DNA from: Larimichthys crocea
Taxonomy: Eukaryota; Chordata; Actinopteri; Sciaenidae
Direction of reading: 5' to 3'
Assembly (NCBI RefSeq): GCF_000972845.2
Contig: NC_040022.1
Location: 1,240,001 to 1,304,000, forward strand
Length of the DNA: 64,000 bases
Position 1 is the stretch's first letter. Every line of letters begins with the position of its first letter. Positions 24,645 to 36,315 of this stretch are shown here, piece by piece. The translations under genes were made by a program, and so were the position numbers. The notes under the pieces were generated by a model. That model did not search any database and was not told where the DNA came from. It saw only the letters and a program-made list of their open reading frames with translations.

Positions 24645-24800
24645 AAGGTTCTCAGCTGTCCAGGTCATCTTTCTTTGAGAAGGGTTGAATCTGGGGCGAC
24701 TGGACTCGGTTGTACTGAAGAACTGAAGAAGCCTCTTGGATGAGAAGTGAAACATCTTCCACAACCAACTCGCCCCAGATTCAACCCTTCTCAAAAAAAA
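24645..24800. mobile_element. Inverted-repeat element with 26-bp perfect arms
   Basis: Left arm 24674-24699 and right arm 24770-24795 are exact reverse complements (core GAAGGGTTGAATCTGGGGCG), separated by 70 bp. The spacer contains GAAGAAGCCTCTTGGATGAG and GTGAAACATCTTCC, phrases of a widespread teleost repeat that also begins GAAGGTTCTCAG, seen here near 24645. Transcribed RNA would fold to a long hairpin. Confidence 0.75.
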
Positions 24801-26855
24801 ACAAAAAACCTAAATCATCCATCCATTCTCTGTCCAGATCATGTTTAATTTAATTCATGATATCATAAGAAATTATTGTTTTATAACGCTGGAAAGTGCT
24901 GACAAAACTGTGATTAAAAACAAGTAAATCAATACAGTTGTTAGTGATACAGGCATGATGTAGAGGACAGGAGGCCTGTGACCTTTGCCACAGTCCAGAT
25001 ACCAGATGCTGACGTGGTTAAAGCCAGCTGGTGGGATCAATGGCCTTCATAGCAGCTGGTCATATGAGGAGGCTTAGATCAGAAATAGCTCATCTACCAA
25101 GGTTTGATTCATCTCAAAATGATATACAGCAAAATAGTTTGTTGGTCCATGTGAGCATTGGAAACAACAGTAAGATACATTTTGATCAGAAGCTAAAGTA
25201 GGACTACATCATTTCTTGATGACGAGCCCATGAAAGACGTGACTGTAGCTGCAGGCAGGTGATAAATTCATGGAAAAAGCTGAACAGATGAGTGGAGAAA
25301 CATAACGAATACAGATGCTTCCACACAGGTGCACTGCATGGTGCAATTAAGCTGTTAACTTCCAATCATGCTCTCTGACATGTATAAAAAGCTCTCCACG
25401 CCCACTTGACTCTGATTTTGTCTCCCAGCACAGATGGCAGAAGCTTCAGACACTGATTGAGACTGATCAGTCACCAGTTGAACACATATCGGAGATTAGG
25501 AACTGATATGTTGGACAGCACTCTTCATCAACATCATCAAGACACCGAGTGAGGGAATATCACTGTATCGTGTAGGTCTGTAGTTTAGTCATGATGTGTT
25601 GCCATATAAGCTATTCTCATTCTGTTGCCTCCTCTGAGTTTCTAACGAGATGAATCAATCGATGATACGTCTGCCCTGTCGAGCCCACTGTAGGTCTTCA
25701 CGTTGAGAATGTGGGTGTCACAGTGAAATGCTCACTCTCACCCACTAATGCGCAACTCGACTTGACTCATTCTTATAACACCACTCTCCTCCTTCTATCT
25801 GCACAGGAGCCAAATCGCTGAGAAAAAGCTCACTGCACAGCAACTGACTCAAAGGATTGTGCAGTTGTGTTTTTGTTTTGTTTTTTTATTTTCAGCTCCA
25901 GTTTAATCTTCAGTATCTGCACACATTCGCTCCTCCCTCTGTTCTTACCAAGCATACATACATACATGTGTGTTCGGCATACCAACGATCACATTTGCTG
26001 CCTCTCTCTCAGGAATACTCTTCTCATGAGTCATGTGACGCCAACCTCCGCTGCCCTTTTTCGTTCTGCAGCACTTTCTTTCAAATTGATTTTGCAGGAG
26101 AGCGGGCCTGACGATTGATAAATCGGCATGAGTGTGACAGCTGCATGACCAGACAGAGGCTTGATACACACTGACCTCATGTGTATATATATATTTTTTT
26201 TTATTTTATTTTTTCCGCAGTCCTACAGCTGTCAGCCTTCCCTGTGAATTATCAATCGGGCTTCTCCTAATAAAACATTTATTTCGTTATTTAAGATCAG
26301 CTTTTTTTCCTCCTTATTGTGAAGGCAGTGTATAAATCATTACTGGGGAGAGACAGAGAGAGAGAGAGAGAGAGGAAAGGTCGAGGAATAGAGGGGGAGA
26401 AAAAGAAAGAAAAGGGGGCTGACATTCACGAGTGGGAGAGGAAAAAAAATTAAATAGAAGAATTGATGGAAGAGAGGCCGGCTGTCTCAGGAGGAGAGAG
26501 GGAGAGAAGGTCGAGGGGATGAGGGTCCGCTGCTCCACAAATTACCACTCAGCTAGTCGTTGGCGTTTCTCGATAATTTGCAGCCCAGGGGGAGAAGGAG
26601 ATCTGTAGTGATTGTAGTGGATAGATATGAGAGGGGGAATATATTGCTATGGACTTTTCACTGGGTTTCAGTGGCAGATCTATAAAGAGAGTGCTTATGG
26701 GAGAAAGGGGCAGGGTCAGAGCCATCAGCTGGGCGTTGGAGGAGTGCGAGCCTGTATTCATGCTGCTATCAGTATATCCTTTATCGATGGCATGGAGATC
26801 ACAGTTTGATTAATGTGGAGTTTAGCTACATACTAATAAGCTTTTGTTGTTTAAC
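24801..26855. other. Gene-free; TATA-like site and GA-rich tract
   Basis: A TATAAAAA sequence at 25383-25390 is followed by an ATG in good context at 25434, but that frame stops after eight codons. GA-rich tracts lie at about 26350-26410. No exon recognised. Confidence 0.4.
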
Positions 26856-26910
26856 ACACACTACAGTTTAAAAGTTTGGGATGCCTGACACAAAAGTGTG
26901 ATTTGTTACA
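26855..26910 (+). repeat. Possible terminal remnant of a fish DNA transposon
   Basis: ACACTACAGTTTAAAAGTTTGGG resembles the end of a frequent fish repeat whose ends read CACT...TCAAAAGTTTGGGG. Only one end is convincing, so this is a weak call. Confidence 0.3.
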
Positions 26911-27287
26911 GTGAGATAGCTGGACTACTCTGATGATTATAGGTTGTAGAAAGTCCTCTTTACAAATATATGTTATCTTGTATGAAGGATTTGTAAAAAA
27001 ATAAAATAAAAAGTCGTACAAATGTTGTACAATGCTTTAACTAGACTGACAAAGAGTTAATTAAGATTCACCAGTCATTAGTGAAAGAAAACAGAATCTC
27101 AGCAACAAAATTTGTGCAGATTTAATTACCAGCAGTTTCCTATTTTAGTGCCAAGTGCACAGCAATGCCCATAACAAGCTGGAATTAACATATGTGGTGC
27201 TTTCATTGTTTTTCTAATGAAAACGATTAGATCACAGAATATCAGCTGAACCTGCTCAATCTAACTATTGCAGAGGGACACAATATC

Positions 27288-27675
27288 GACAAGTTTATGA
27301 AGTTAGGTGTCAAAATCAGGTAACAATGAGCAGTACTCTCAGCTCCAGGACTGTGGGGGCGTGTCTACTGAATGTGCTGAAGCCACGCCCACTCACGAGA
27401 GAAGTCATTCAGCCATTTTGAGGCGACTGAAACGTGTCAGATGAGTTCAGAAAATGACATGACTAACTTTGAAACACTCTGAGCGAGATGAATTCATCTC
27501 TATCTCTCTGCTAGGGGTGCAGGAGTATGCTCAGGGTGGCCTCAGCGTGTCATCGAGCCACCTTTTAGGACCGCCCACAAAATCCTGGACTGCAAACTGT
27601 TTTAACCTCTAACTCCACATTTAATTAATATATCGTTCAAAATCTTTTCACATTTTTTCAGCAACTATTTTTGTT
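27288..27675 (+). repeat. Unnamed repeat family B, copy 1
   Basis: Aligns along most of its length with 41161-41510 in the same orientation. Long identical pieces include GGCGACTGAAACGTGTCAGA-type and ACTTTGAAACACTCTGAGCG-type runs. This copy has extra segments (GTGGGGGCGTGTCTA and TTTTAGGACCGCCCAC) absent from the other. No coding frame. Confidence 0.85.
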
Positions 27676-28079
27676 ATCATTACTGACTGATATGTTACTC
27701 ATTATTACTTGTGTCTGACTCTATATTTGTATTTTACATGTTGTTAAGTGTTGATTTCTCACCGTTATAACACTGGCACTGTAGTCATGGTAACCTTGAT
27801 TTATCGTCTCATACTGCCCACGTCTCTTATTTCCAGGAATGCAGTGGTTCTTAGAGGGACACTCGACTAAACAAAGCCTCGTCTTCTCTGTCGACATGTC
27901 TAAGAGGTGTGCAGATGACGTCGTCTGACATTGGCTTCAAGGTCTGTAGCTGTGTTTCAAACTCAACTGTTGAAGAGGAGACACAAGTCTGATTAGAGGA
28001 TAGCCATAGCTAGAAATGTAATAAGTAGATTATATTCATGCCTAGTATTTCAAAAAAAAGTTATAAACATATATACATA

Positions 28080-28335
28080 GGCTGAGCTGGTAGAGTGGAG
28101 GCAGTTACTATGAGGTGGCTGTGACTCACCAGGCAAATCAGGTCATCCACTTGTCCACCTGTCCACATGTCAGGGACACTGGAGACCAAATTGCTTAGAC
28201 CAGTGCTTTGCATGCACAGGCACGACACTGTGGCCCTGGTTCATGGCATGCTATATAGCATCATCATGTCCCCGACCTCATTCATCAGTGGGTGACTAAA
28301 GGTGCTATATAAATGCAGTCCATTTACCATTCACA
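28080..28335 (+). repeat. tRNA-derived SINE, degraded
   Basis: Starts with GGCTGAGCTGGTAGAG, resembling a tRNA A box, and ends GGTGCTATATAAATGCAGTC CATTTACC, the characteristic 3' end of an abundant percomorph SINE. The B box is not preserved, so it is probably inactive. Confidence 0.65.
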
Positions 28336-29396
28336 CCCACTTCGTGCCACGATCGCCATGGCTGTCTGTGCGGAGGTGAGCGCAGGTTTCTCCCTCGAGA
28401 TCTGTTTTCATTCTTTATGCAGCTATTCCTGTCACTTTGGATGTGAACAAATGAATGCAACTCTATGAAAGTCTTCTGTGTGTTTTATTATGCCCACATT
28501 TTTAAATGATTGTCGTGTCTCGCCTCTCTCAATGACAGTACACTTTCCTCTCTGACTTCAAGTGTAGCTGCTCTGCTTTCCGACGTGCTCAAACCATCTA
28601 GCCTGTTTCAAGGCTTTTAGTTTTATTTTTTCCAGGTTTTCTTTTTTTATTTTTTTATTTCTGATGCTCACAGTGTTGAAAAATCTCTTTTAGTTCCGTA
28701 AAGCACTTTTTTTTAAGTTCGGAAAAGCCTGAAAAAAAGAGAAAAACGATGCAACATTCCTCGTTGCACACTGCAACATCATTCTTCTTTCGATGTTTAA
28801 AACACGCCGTGGCATGCCGAAACAATTCAACACTAGATAAGACGGTCAACTGTTGCCGCCCCCGACGTCTGTTGTGCTGATATTGTGTACTCTGAACCCT
28901 AATGAGTCATGATGAACAGTGACACTGTAGCATCTGTTCTCCGTAGTTCCTCTACACGTCCTTCCCCTTTGTCTTTGCTTGTCAGGACGCTTGTAACAAT
29001 TGCTGAGATCTGCGAGGGTGGCAGCGTAGGTCAGGCTTTTACAAGCACTCAGCGACAAAGTCCAGAGAGTGATGGAGTGTCCATCTGCACAAATCTATTG
29101 AACATGTTGACAAGCGATTCATTTCTCTGCCTTCCCTATGTTTGGACAGATAGATGCCTCCAGTCCACTACAAAGAGATGGATGTCAGCTGATATCTGGG
29201 TCGACTGTATTGTCTACTATAGCGTAAGTGGGTCAAAGTAATGTGTGTGTGTTTACATTCATATGACAGATGTGTTCCTCGGTATAAATGCAGATGAATG
29301 ACACAACAGCCTGTTTAGAAGACTGATATGTATTTATGTCATTCACTCCTCTGTTATCCATCATGGTTGAGTTACCTGGGGTTGCTGCTGAGTATT
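28336..29396. other. Gene-free, no recognised feature
   Basis: T-rich near 28620-28720; otherwise single-copy sequence without recognised exons. Confidence 0.4.
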
Positions 29397-29550
29397 TGTG
29401 TGTGTGTGTGTGTGTGTGGGTGGGTGCTAAATGTGTTGGTGTTAGGTTGGTGCACCGCTCTTCATTACCCCCTTCACAGCTGCAGACAGACTCCTCAGCA
29501 GGAACACACCAACTTTTAGTACTCACCTTTGCCCAGCCACAAACACACAC

Positions 29551-29633
<83 letters not shown>
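29397..29633. repeat. Paired TG and AC microsatellites in inverted arrangement
   Basis: A TG run (29397-29418) and a long AC run (29542-29633, one G interruption) lie 123 bp apart on the same strand, so they are complementary and could pair in a transcript. Frames across them are artefacts. Confidence 0.95.
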
Positions 29634-29634
<1 letters not shown>

Positions 29635-29689
29635 CCTAAGACAGTTGAGCTGACTGTAGCACATTGCCACACGCTGCCTGTCCCTCACG

Positions 29690-29960
29690 GGTGCTCTTAT
29701 GTGCTGTCACCCCGGGCCTGACTCAGCCAGCCACCGGCTCGCCGACGCTCTCCTCACTGCACCTGGATGCAACTCACAAAACCGTACCAACTTAATTCAT
29801 TTCTCCTGGAGAAATTTACTTATTGCACATCATTGTGTTACCCACCCTTGGAAAATGTGCTGCCTCACAGTTATCTGCAGACCCGGAGAGACTGCAGATT
29901 TTTAATAGCTGGAACTCTGCTGCAGACACTCGCCGGAGCAGAATTAATGCGCTGCTCTCC
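29690..29960. promoter_or_regulatory. Candidate conserved non-coding block
   Basis: Single-copy, repeat-free, balanced-composition DNA between two microsatellite clusters, with AACTTAATTCATTT and AGAATTAATGCGC homeodomain-type cores. Conservation is inferred from appearance only. Confidence 0.25.
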
Positions 29961-30015
29961 GGTGTGTATGTGTGTGTGTGTGTCTCTTTTTCGGTGTGTG
30001 TGTGTTTGTTTGTCA

Positions 30016-30035
30016 TGGTGGTGGTGGTGGTGGTG
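30016..30035. repeat. (GGT)n trinucleotide run
   Basis: A GGT run just right of a TG-rich stretch (29960-30012). Seen directly. Confidence 0.9.
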
Positions 30036-30939
30036 TTACGGCATGTATTGGCTAAGGCTTGTACTGTTCTCCTCGCTGGCAGGCTGACATTCTCCTGGAG
30101 CAGATGGTGCCGACTGAGAACATGAACGCTGCCATGCCCTTGGATGGGACAGGAAATCTCTCTTCCCCTCATTTCCCTTGATTGCCTTTTTTGTTCCTCT
30201 TGTCCTCCTTTTTTTTTATCTCTCCACTCCCTCTCTTCTGCTACCTTTTCGTTTCTTCAGTTCTTTTTTAAATGAACCTTGGGGGCCTGCAAGAGAAATC
30301 TTGGATGCGGCTTTACTTGTTTACAGCACAGCGCTCTTTTATAAGAAAGTGTTATGCTAATAAACCCACGTTTTTTCTTTGGCATTTTTCTGTGTTCTCC
30401 ACTTTGTCTGGAGTTTGTTTGTTTCGGCGTCCCACTGCTAAGCTCCTAACCTCTGACCGCAGACCACTGAGAGAAGCTGTAACTGTGGCTTAGCCTTCAT
30501 TAAGCCTGTATTCTCTGTCCAAGCTGATTATTAGTGCTGGTAGTTAACCCAAGCCTCCACATGTGACCCGACTAACAGCACAACTTTTTCCAAGTCCACC
30601 CAGATGTCACAGCAGCTGCTTCTTTTCTCTTTCTGACCCAGTACTGAAGCATTAACTGCCTTTGACTGTCTGTTTCCTCTCTGTCTTTTAATCTTGTCTG
30701 TCCTCCTGGTCTGGTCTGGTCATTAAGCCACCCACTCACCTGTCTGCTCCTACACCGTTTGTTTACCTGCAAATCAGTTTCTCATCTATCCAACAGCAGC
30801 TACATGGTGATCTCACCACTCCGCCCTCTTGTTTCCATGCATCTGTCAGTCTGGTCTACTCCTGCGCATCCTGTCAGCCACATGTCTCCATCCACATAAT
30901 TTGTTTTGTCTCCTCTTCCTGTCATTCTTAACAGGTGAT

Positions 30940-31190
30940 TGACTCGGCACTCCACGGAGACAGCGTCCGTGCACCACTTTCGGATGGCAGGATGACACAT
31001 TTCCGTCCATATCGCGGTGTGATATTTTTATCACACGGGCTCTGTTTTGCAGCGCGATCCATTTTTCATTGTGCCGAGGTGATTGCAGCCATCAGTCAAG
31101 AGGATCCACTGAGTTTTCATTATCTTATAGCGCTCAGTGCGTTTATATCTTTTGAGACCACAGATGCATTTAACAACACAAGAATAAAGA
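30940..31190. promoter_or_regulatory. Candidate conserved non-coding block
   Basis: Repeat-free sequence including an 8-bp inverted repeat TGTGATATTTTTATCACA at 31018-31035. Balanced composition and absence of repeats suggest constraint, but no alignment is available. Confidence 0.25.
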
Positions 31191-33552
31191 GCTGAACGGG
31201 GACACTCAGAACGTCCTGGGGTCAGTCCCTGCTGCGCCCGGACTGTGGCTGGTGTGGGCATTTGTGTGTGCGCAAGGTCTTAGTTAGTGCATACAGAAGG
31301 GGTGAGACACAGAGGTCAACAAATGGAGAGATTATTACTCCAGACAGACAGAAAACCCAGAGAGACAAGTGATGTTGTTTGTAGAACGAGTTCAAGGTCC
31401 AGCCTGGGGTCAGCTGCATAAGACTCAGTGTCAATCCGTCGTGCATCACCCATTGGTTCGTGGACAACTCTTTTAAAGCCTCAAGGTCAGCATTATGGAA
31501 GCTGACACCTTTTTTTTTTTTTAGAGCCTGGAGTTATTATATTTGGATGACAGTGTAGAGCCGGTGGGTGACATACTGCGAGTGGTTTTCAAGGTAAAAA
31601 CGGCGACCTGTCTGATTATAAAGGATTTTGTATTACAACTAAACTGTATGCTAAAATATCTGAAATTCGAGAGAAGAAATAAGCAGCATCACTGCAGATT
31701 TTTATAGTTTGATCTGAGTTTGTTTGATGTGTTGCCCTGGTAGCCACACCCTAAAGCAAAGTCTGCTTTATTGTTATTTGAATGTAAATGGGACGATAAT
31801 TTACATCATTCTGTGCGGAAGAAGGCATGAAACTAGAAATTAAAACCATAAACTCAACTCATGAACTAAAAAGTAATAACTACATGGAGGAAGTAGGGCT
31901 ATTTCCCCATAATACAATTGGACCCAATTGTTGCAGCTGATGGACCTGCCTCCTGCTGGTCATCATATCCACTAATTATATTCTGTCAATGATCACAACT
32001 AAAACTCACATAAAATATTCCTATATGTTCTAAACTCTGTGCTTCATATCATTGAGGATGAGCAACTGGGTGTCCCGCAATAAACAAATGTAGACAAGCC
32101 TTTAAACAAATGTTTGTATCGTTAATATTCTGCTATTTCTCCATCAAGCTGGCATTACCTGTAACCATTACACGCAAAGCTGTGGCTGTGGCACTTCAAT
32201 TCATTGCATGTCTTTGCATCAGTTATTAGCAGCGACCCTGCAGTTGTCTTAACCAAGTCTTAAAAAGGTAGTAAAGAGTTAGTAGAGGGCTGTGTCTTGG
32301 GTGCTGATATTTATGTTGTCTACACTGTCAAATGTATCAAAAAAAAGAACAAATTGTTTTAAATATGCAGTTATGTTGCAGCCAAGACTGATGTCAGCAG
32401 CTTGCGGTTGTTGTGTGTTGACTTTCAAAAGAAAAGATAACACCATCGACATTTTTCAAATAAAAATTTTATATTACTCATAAATACTCACTGCTACGGC
32501 CTTACTTGGTTCTGGTATGACCAGTATAGCTTTGGAATAACTTTATGACAAGTCTCTCCTGCTGCAGAATGACATTCAGAAAACCATGCTTACGAATGTT
32601 CTGAAGCACCAGTTAATATGTAGGAAATTGCATATGCATTTTTGTCTATATGCGTCGTTAAAGCTGTCCCCTGCATTCTCAGCTTGTTCACTGCACTTCT
32701 TTCCTGCTGATGATTGCATTGGAACATACTAACAGCAGGATGTCTCACGTCAACAAATGTTAATGTATGATTTTTTTAAGACAGACTTTGAACATCACAG
32801 CAGCTCTAAATATTTAATAGACTCCTTGAAGTCTCCCTCTAGTTGCTTGACTCTGCTGGTGGCTCTTCACTTCACATCAGTTAGTTTATGTGCCAACACT
32901 TATTGTCCCATTATGCCGTCAGATTGAGCAATGCAGACAGTTTTAATCCAAGCAGCTGTGTCATTTATTCCTCATCACTCAGGGAAGAAGAAGAAGGAGC
33001 AGCTGATACAGTAATATACTGTTTTCATCCTGCCCGTACAGTCGAGAGTGTGCAACCTTTGATTCAGACGGAGCTCAGGATTCTCATCAATTATAACCCC
33101 TTGATTAGTGCAGTGCGAACACAACTCCGCTCTGCTCTTTGAAAGCATAACGATGCAGTCCTCCTTTCCCCACCCATCCTTTACACACTAATGGACTGAG
33201 CCACAAGCAATCTCACAGGGTCTTCATGTGCAGTAATTGGGGGATACTGTACTGTACATGAGCCTTGAGGTGGGGGGAAAAAAATGGTGCATGTAGTACA
33301 ATCAGCAGTTCCAAGCGATACAAGCCTTTACGCTGCTGTCAATAAACTTGTGGTTAAAACACAGCATGTCGGGCAAAATGGATTTCACTTATACTGTCTG
33401 TTTTTATTTAACAACGGTCATGTGTGCGCGTTTCTGCGCTTTATAGAGTGATCAAAGGAGCAGAAGGACACGAGTCGACAGCAGGGTCTTTTCTTTTATC
33501 TCTAATTTTATAACTCTATGTGCCCCGTGGGAAGCATTGTCACCTCTCTCTG

Positions 33553-33585
<33 letters not shown>
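33553..33585. repeat. Compound (TA)6(TG)10 microsatellite
   Basis: TA dinucleotides pass directly into TG dinucleotides. Seen directly. Confidence 0.95.
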
Positions 33586-34447
33586 TTGTGATTCTACATA
33601 TGGATGTGTGTGTTTGTGCGCCTCTGCTGCATACTGCTGCAATTTCTCGCAGCCGTGTTGAGTTTATTAGCCGATACTGGAAGACAAAGTATGTTTAACC
33701 AGGCCTGACCTCTGTGGCTCTGTGGACTATTGTATAACTGTCTTTACTTTGACAAAACACTTAGAGGTAGATGATAATGTTTTAAAGCAATACAATACTG
33801 TGTCTGTCTGAAACGAGGTGTGTCCATCCATCACGTACTTCGTAGTCGCCGTGAACACACTAAACTCTCTCATGGTTCTGGTTTCTCTGTTTAATATCAC
33901 CGTGAATTGATTGTTGGCTTGTTTGTGGAACAAAACAAAACTTCAGCTCAGGAATTGGGAAAATGTGACGTGCATTTTTCACTCTGACATTTTATAGACC
34001 AAACAATTCATCGATTAAAGGTCCCGCGTGGACTTAATGACCTCTAGTAGCGCTGTGGAGCAGCTTTTGTGAACACATCTAGCCAGTAATCACTGTGGAA
34101 ACAATGCACTTTTTAAAACATTTGTGATCGCTTGCAATAAAACTCCACGGGGCCTCTGATCACAAAAATAATCAACAAATTCATCTATAACAATACTTGC
34201 TACTTGCAGCTGCCACACTGTTTTTGCATGACCCTATGAATGCAGAGAAAATCCATGAAAGAGAAAGATTGCAACTGAAGCACAAAGGCAGCAGGTGTCC
34301 AGACACAGAGTTCAAACTGTGGTTTGCGCATTTCTGACTTTTTATTACGCCTGAATCTTTCCTCTCTCTACTCGCTGATGCAGTAAATGTCTGACCTACA
34401 GTTAGAGATGTTTTGTATGTTTGTTGTGTTTGCACACTGGAACAGGA

Positions 34448-34474
34448 ACACACACACACACACACACACACACA
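34448..34474. repeat. (AC)13 microsatellite
   Basis: Uninterrupted AC run. The sequence just right of it (34495-34520) contains GGTTCAATCCCC, a B-box-like piece, possibly a SINE remnant. Confidence 0.95.
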
Positions 34475-36169
34475 TATTGCAGAGTGCTGACAGTGTGGTC
34501 CCAGGTTCAATCCCCTAGGAGAGCGTCACACTCAATTTCACTAATGATGCACATTCCACTTGAGACGCAACACAATGAACATTTGGAGGTTAGTGAGTGT
34601 ATTAGAACGGAGAGGAGGTCGGAGGCAAATATGACGGAAGAAGAGGCACAATCAAGCGGTGTGAAAAGGTCTAAACGGACTGATGAATATTTTACTCTCT
34701 GATAATAAAGGTAAGCCGCACAGAGAGCAGAGTACAGGATCTGGTCACCTGCTGTGTGCCCATCAAGAGATGAAATACAGCCGTGTTATTCAACTGCTAA
34801 GCTGACTGTAACCGGCAGATTCTCCTCGTGCTTTTCATTATAAGTTGTAAATGTCAGCGTTAACGTTACAGGCCACCAATCACCTCAGCTCAGCCTGAGA
34901 AGGAAAAGTCATATTTTGCAGCTGACTTCTCATCTCCACTTTCAGCTGTAGCCTACAAGAGGAGTTAGAAATTAATTGACGGCGCCGCTATGATTTCCTG
35001 TCTCAATCCTTTTGTATGCAAGTAAAACCCGGGATCTTCCTCAGATGGTTTAATCTCCTCGCCGTCCAAGTACATCATGCATGACTGCTCGCATTCTCAG
35101 CCCCTGTCTGTGTGTGTGTGTGTGTGTCAGTGTGTAAATGAGCGTGTCTCCCCGCAGCTAGGATTAGCAGGCTGTGTATTGCCAACGTCTGTGCAGAGTA
35201 TCTACAGTGTGTGTGTGTGTGAGAGAGGAAATGAGGCGATCAGTAGCGAGGCTGTAATCAGCAGTGACAGCCCGCCTCAGGATCACCTAGCAGGTGATTT
35301 GGAGGGACACAACAGGTTGTTGTTGTTGTTGTCGTTTCTAAAAATGGATTTGGAGCTTTTATTAGACCCTTTGATGATAAACCCTACCAAAAAAAGCAGC
35401 AGCCAAATGTTGTTTTTGGCCCGTGAAATATGAAATATGCAACAATTTGTAAGGTTCTCTTGTATTAATCTCAACAAAATATGCTGTTGCATTATATAAA
35501 TCACGACTTCAGTAATCTCTTTCATTCTTATATTTATCCTTTTATCTTTTCTCATCTGCCCTATCTAGGAGGGCCTCTCACTCTCAGTTCTCCAGGGAGG
35601 TTGTGTGTTTGCAGCTCATTCCTGACACAGAGACCACTCAGCCTCTCTCATCAGACGTCTGTCCTTTGCTTAACCTCACACGGCCGCTTTTTTTTTTTTC
35701 ATATTCAGGGCAGAGACAATTCACAACATAATCCCCCCGACTACACTTTCATCGCGTCGTAGTGACAGCTGCATTGAATGTGAAGGGAGCTCCACTCGTT
35801 GAAGCACAAGAGTTTAGAGCGGCTGTGACAGGTTATAGTGATTCACTGGTCTTATAATGCAAACATGATTTGGAGGGGGAAAAAAAAACAAAAAGCCGTT
35901 GCGGCGCAAAGGAGGAAATAATTAGAGTGAGTGAGAGGAAGAGGTTTTAATCAGATTTGATCCATGGAAGTGACGTGATCAGTGTCAGTGGAAGGACTTG
36001 TGTGAGCACAACATGCTTTGTAACATATAATCACCTCCTTCCAGCGCGCCCTTTAAAACACTTCTGTATGGATTACATTTATGTTTCTATATATATTCAC
36101 ATTTCATGTGTCAAGTTACAGCCTTATAAAATAAGCCTGGGGATTGTGTTGCATGAACTCTGTTGTACC

Positions 36170-36315
36170 TCAAAGGCTGGCTGTGGATTAGGAAGTAGGT
36201 TGCCCATTAATCACAGAGTTGGTGGTTTGATCCTGGCATGTCCACATGTCAAAGTGACATTGAATATAACACTAAACACCAAAGTGCTCCTGATGCATGC
36301 AGTGGTGTGTGCGAA
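36170..36315 (+). repeat. tRNA-derived SINE fragment
   Basis: Contains the B-box-like GGTTTGATCCTGG and, further on, CCAAAGTGCTCCTGATGCA, matching the recalled order of the same percomorph SINE as at 28080. The A box and 3' end are missing or diverged. Confidence 0.55.

Larger units (their letters stand above)
31191..36160. other. Gene-free; several microsatellites
   Basis: Contains a compound TA/TG run (33553-33585), AC (34448-34474), TG (35109-35127 and about 35209-35222) and TTG (35317-35332) runs. No exon recognised. Confidence 0.45.

Noticed and set aside
25383..25460. TATA box followed by ATG in good context
   Set aside because: The frame from that ATG stops after eight codons and no downstream exon is apparent.
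29233..29688. 151-codon minus-strand frame
   Set aside because: Its length comes from reading through the AC and TG runs, which contain no stop codons.
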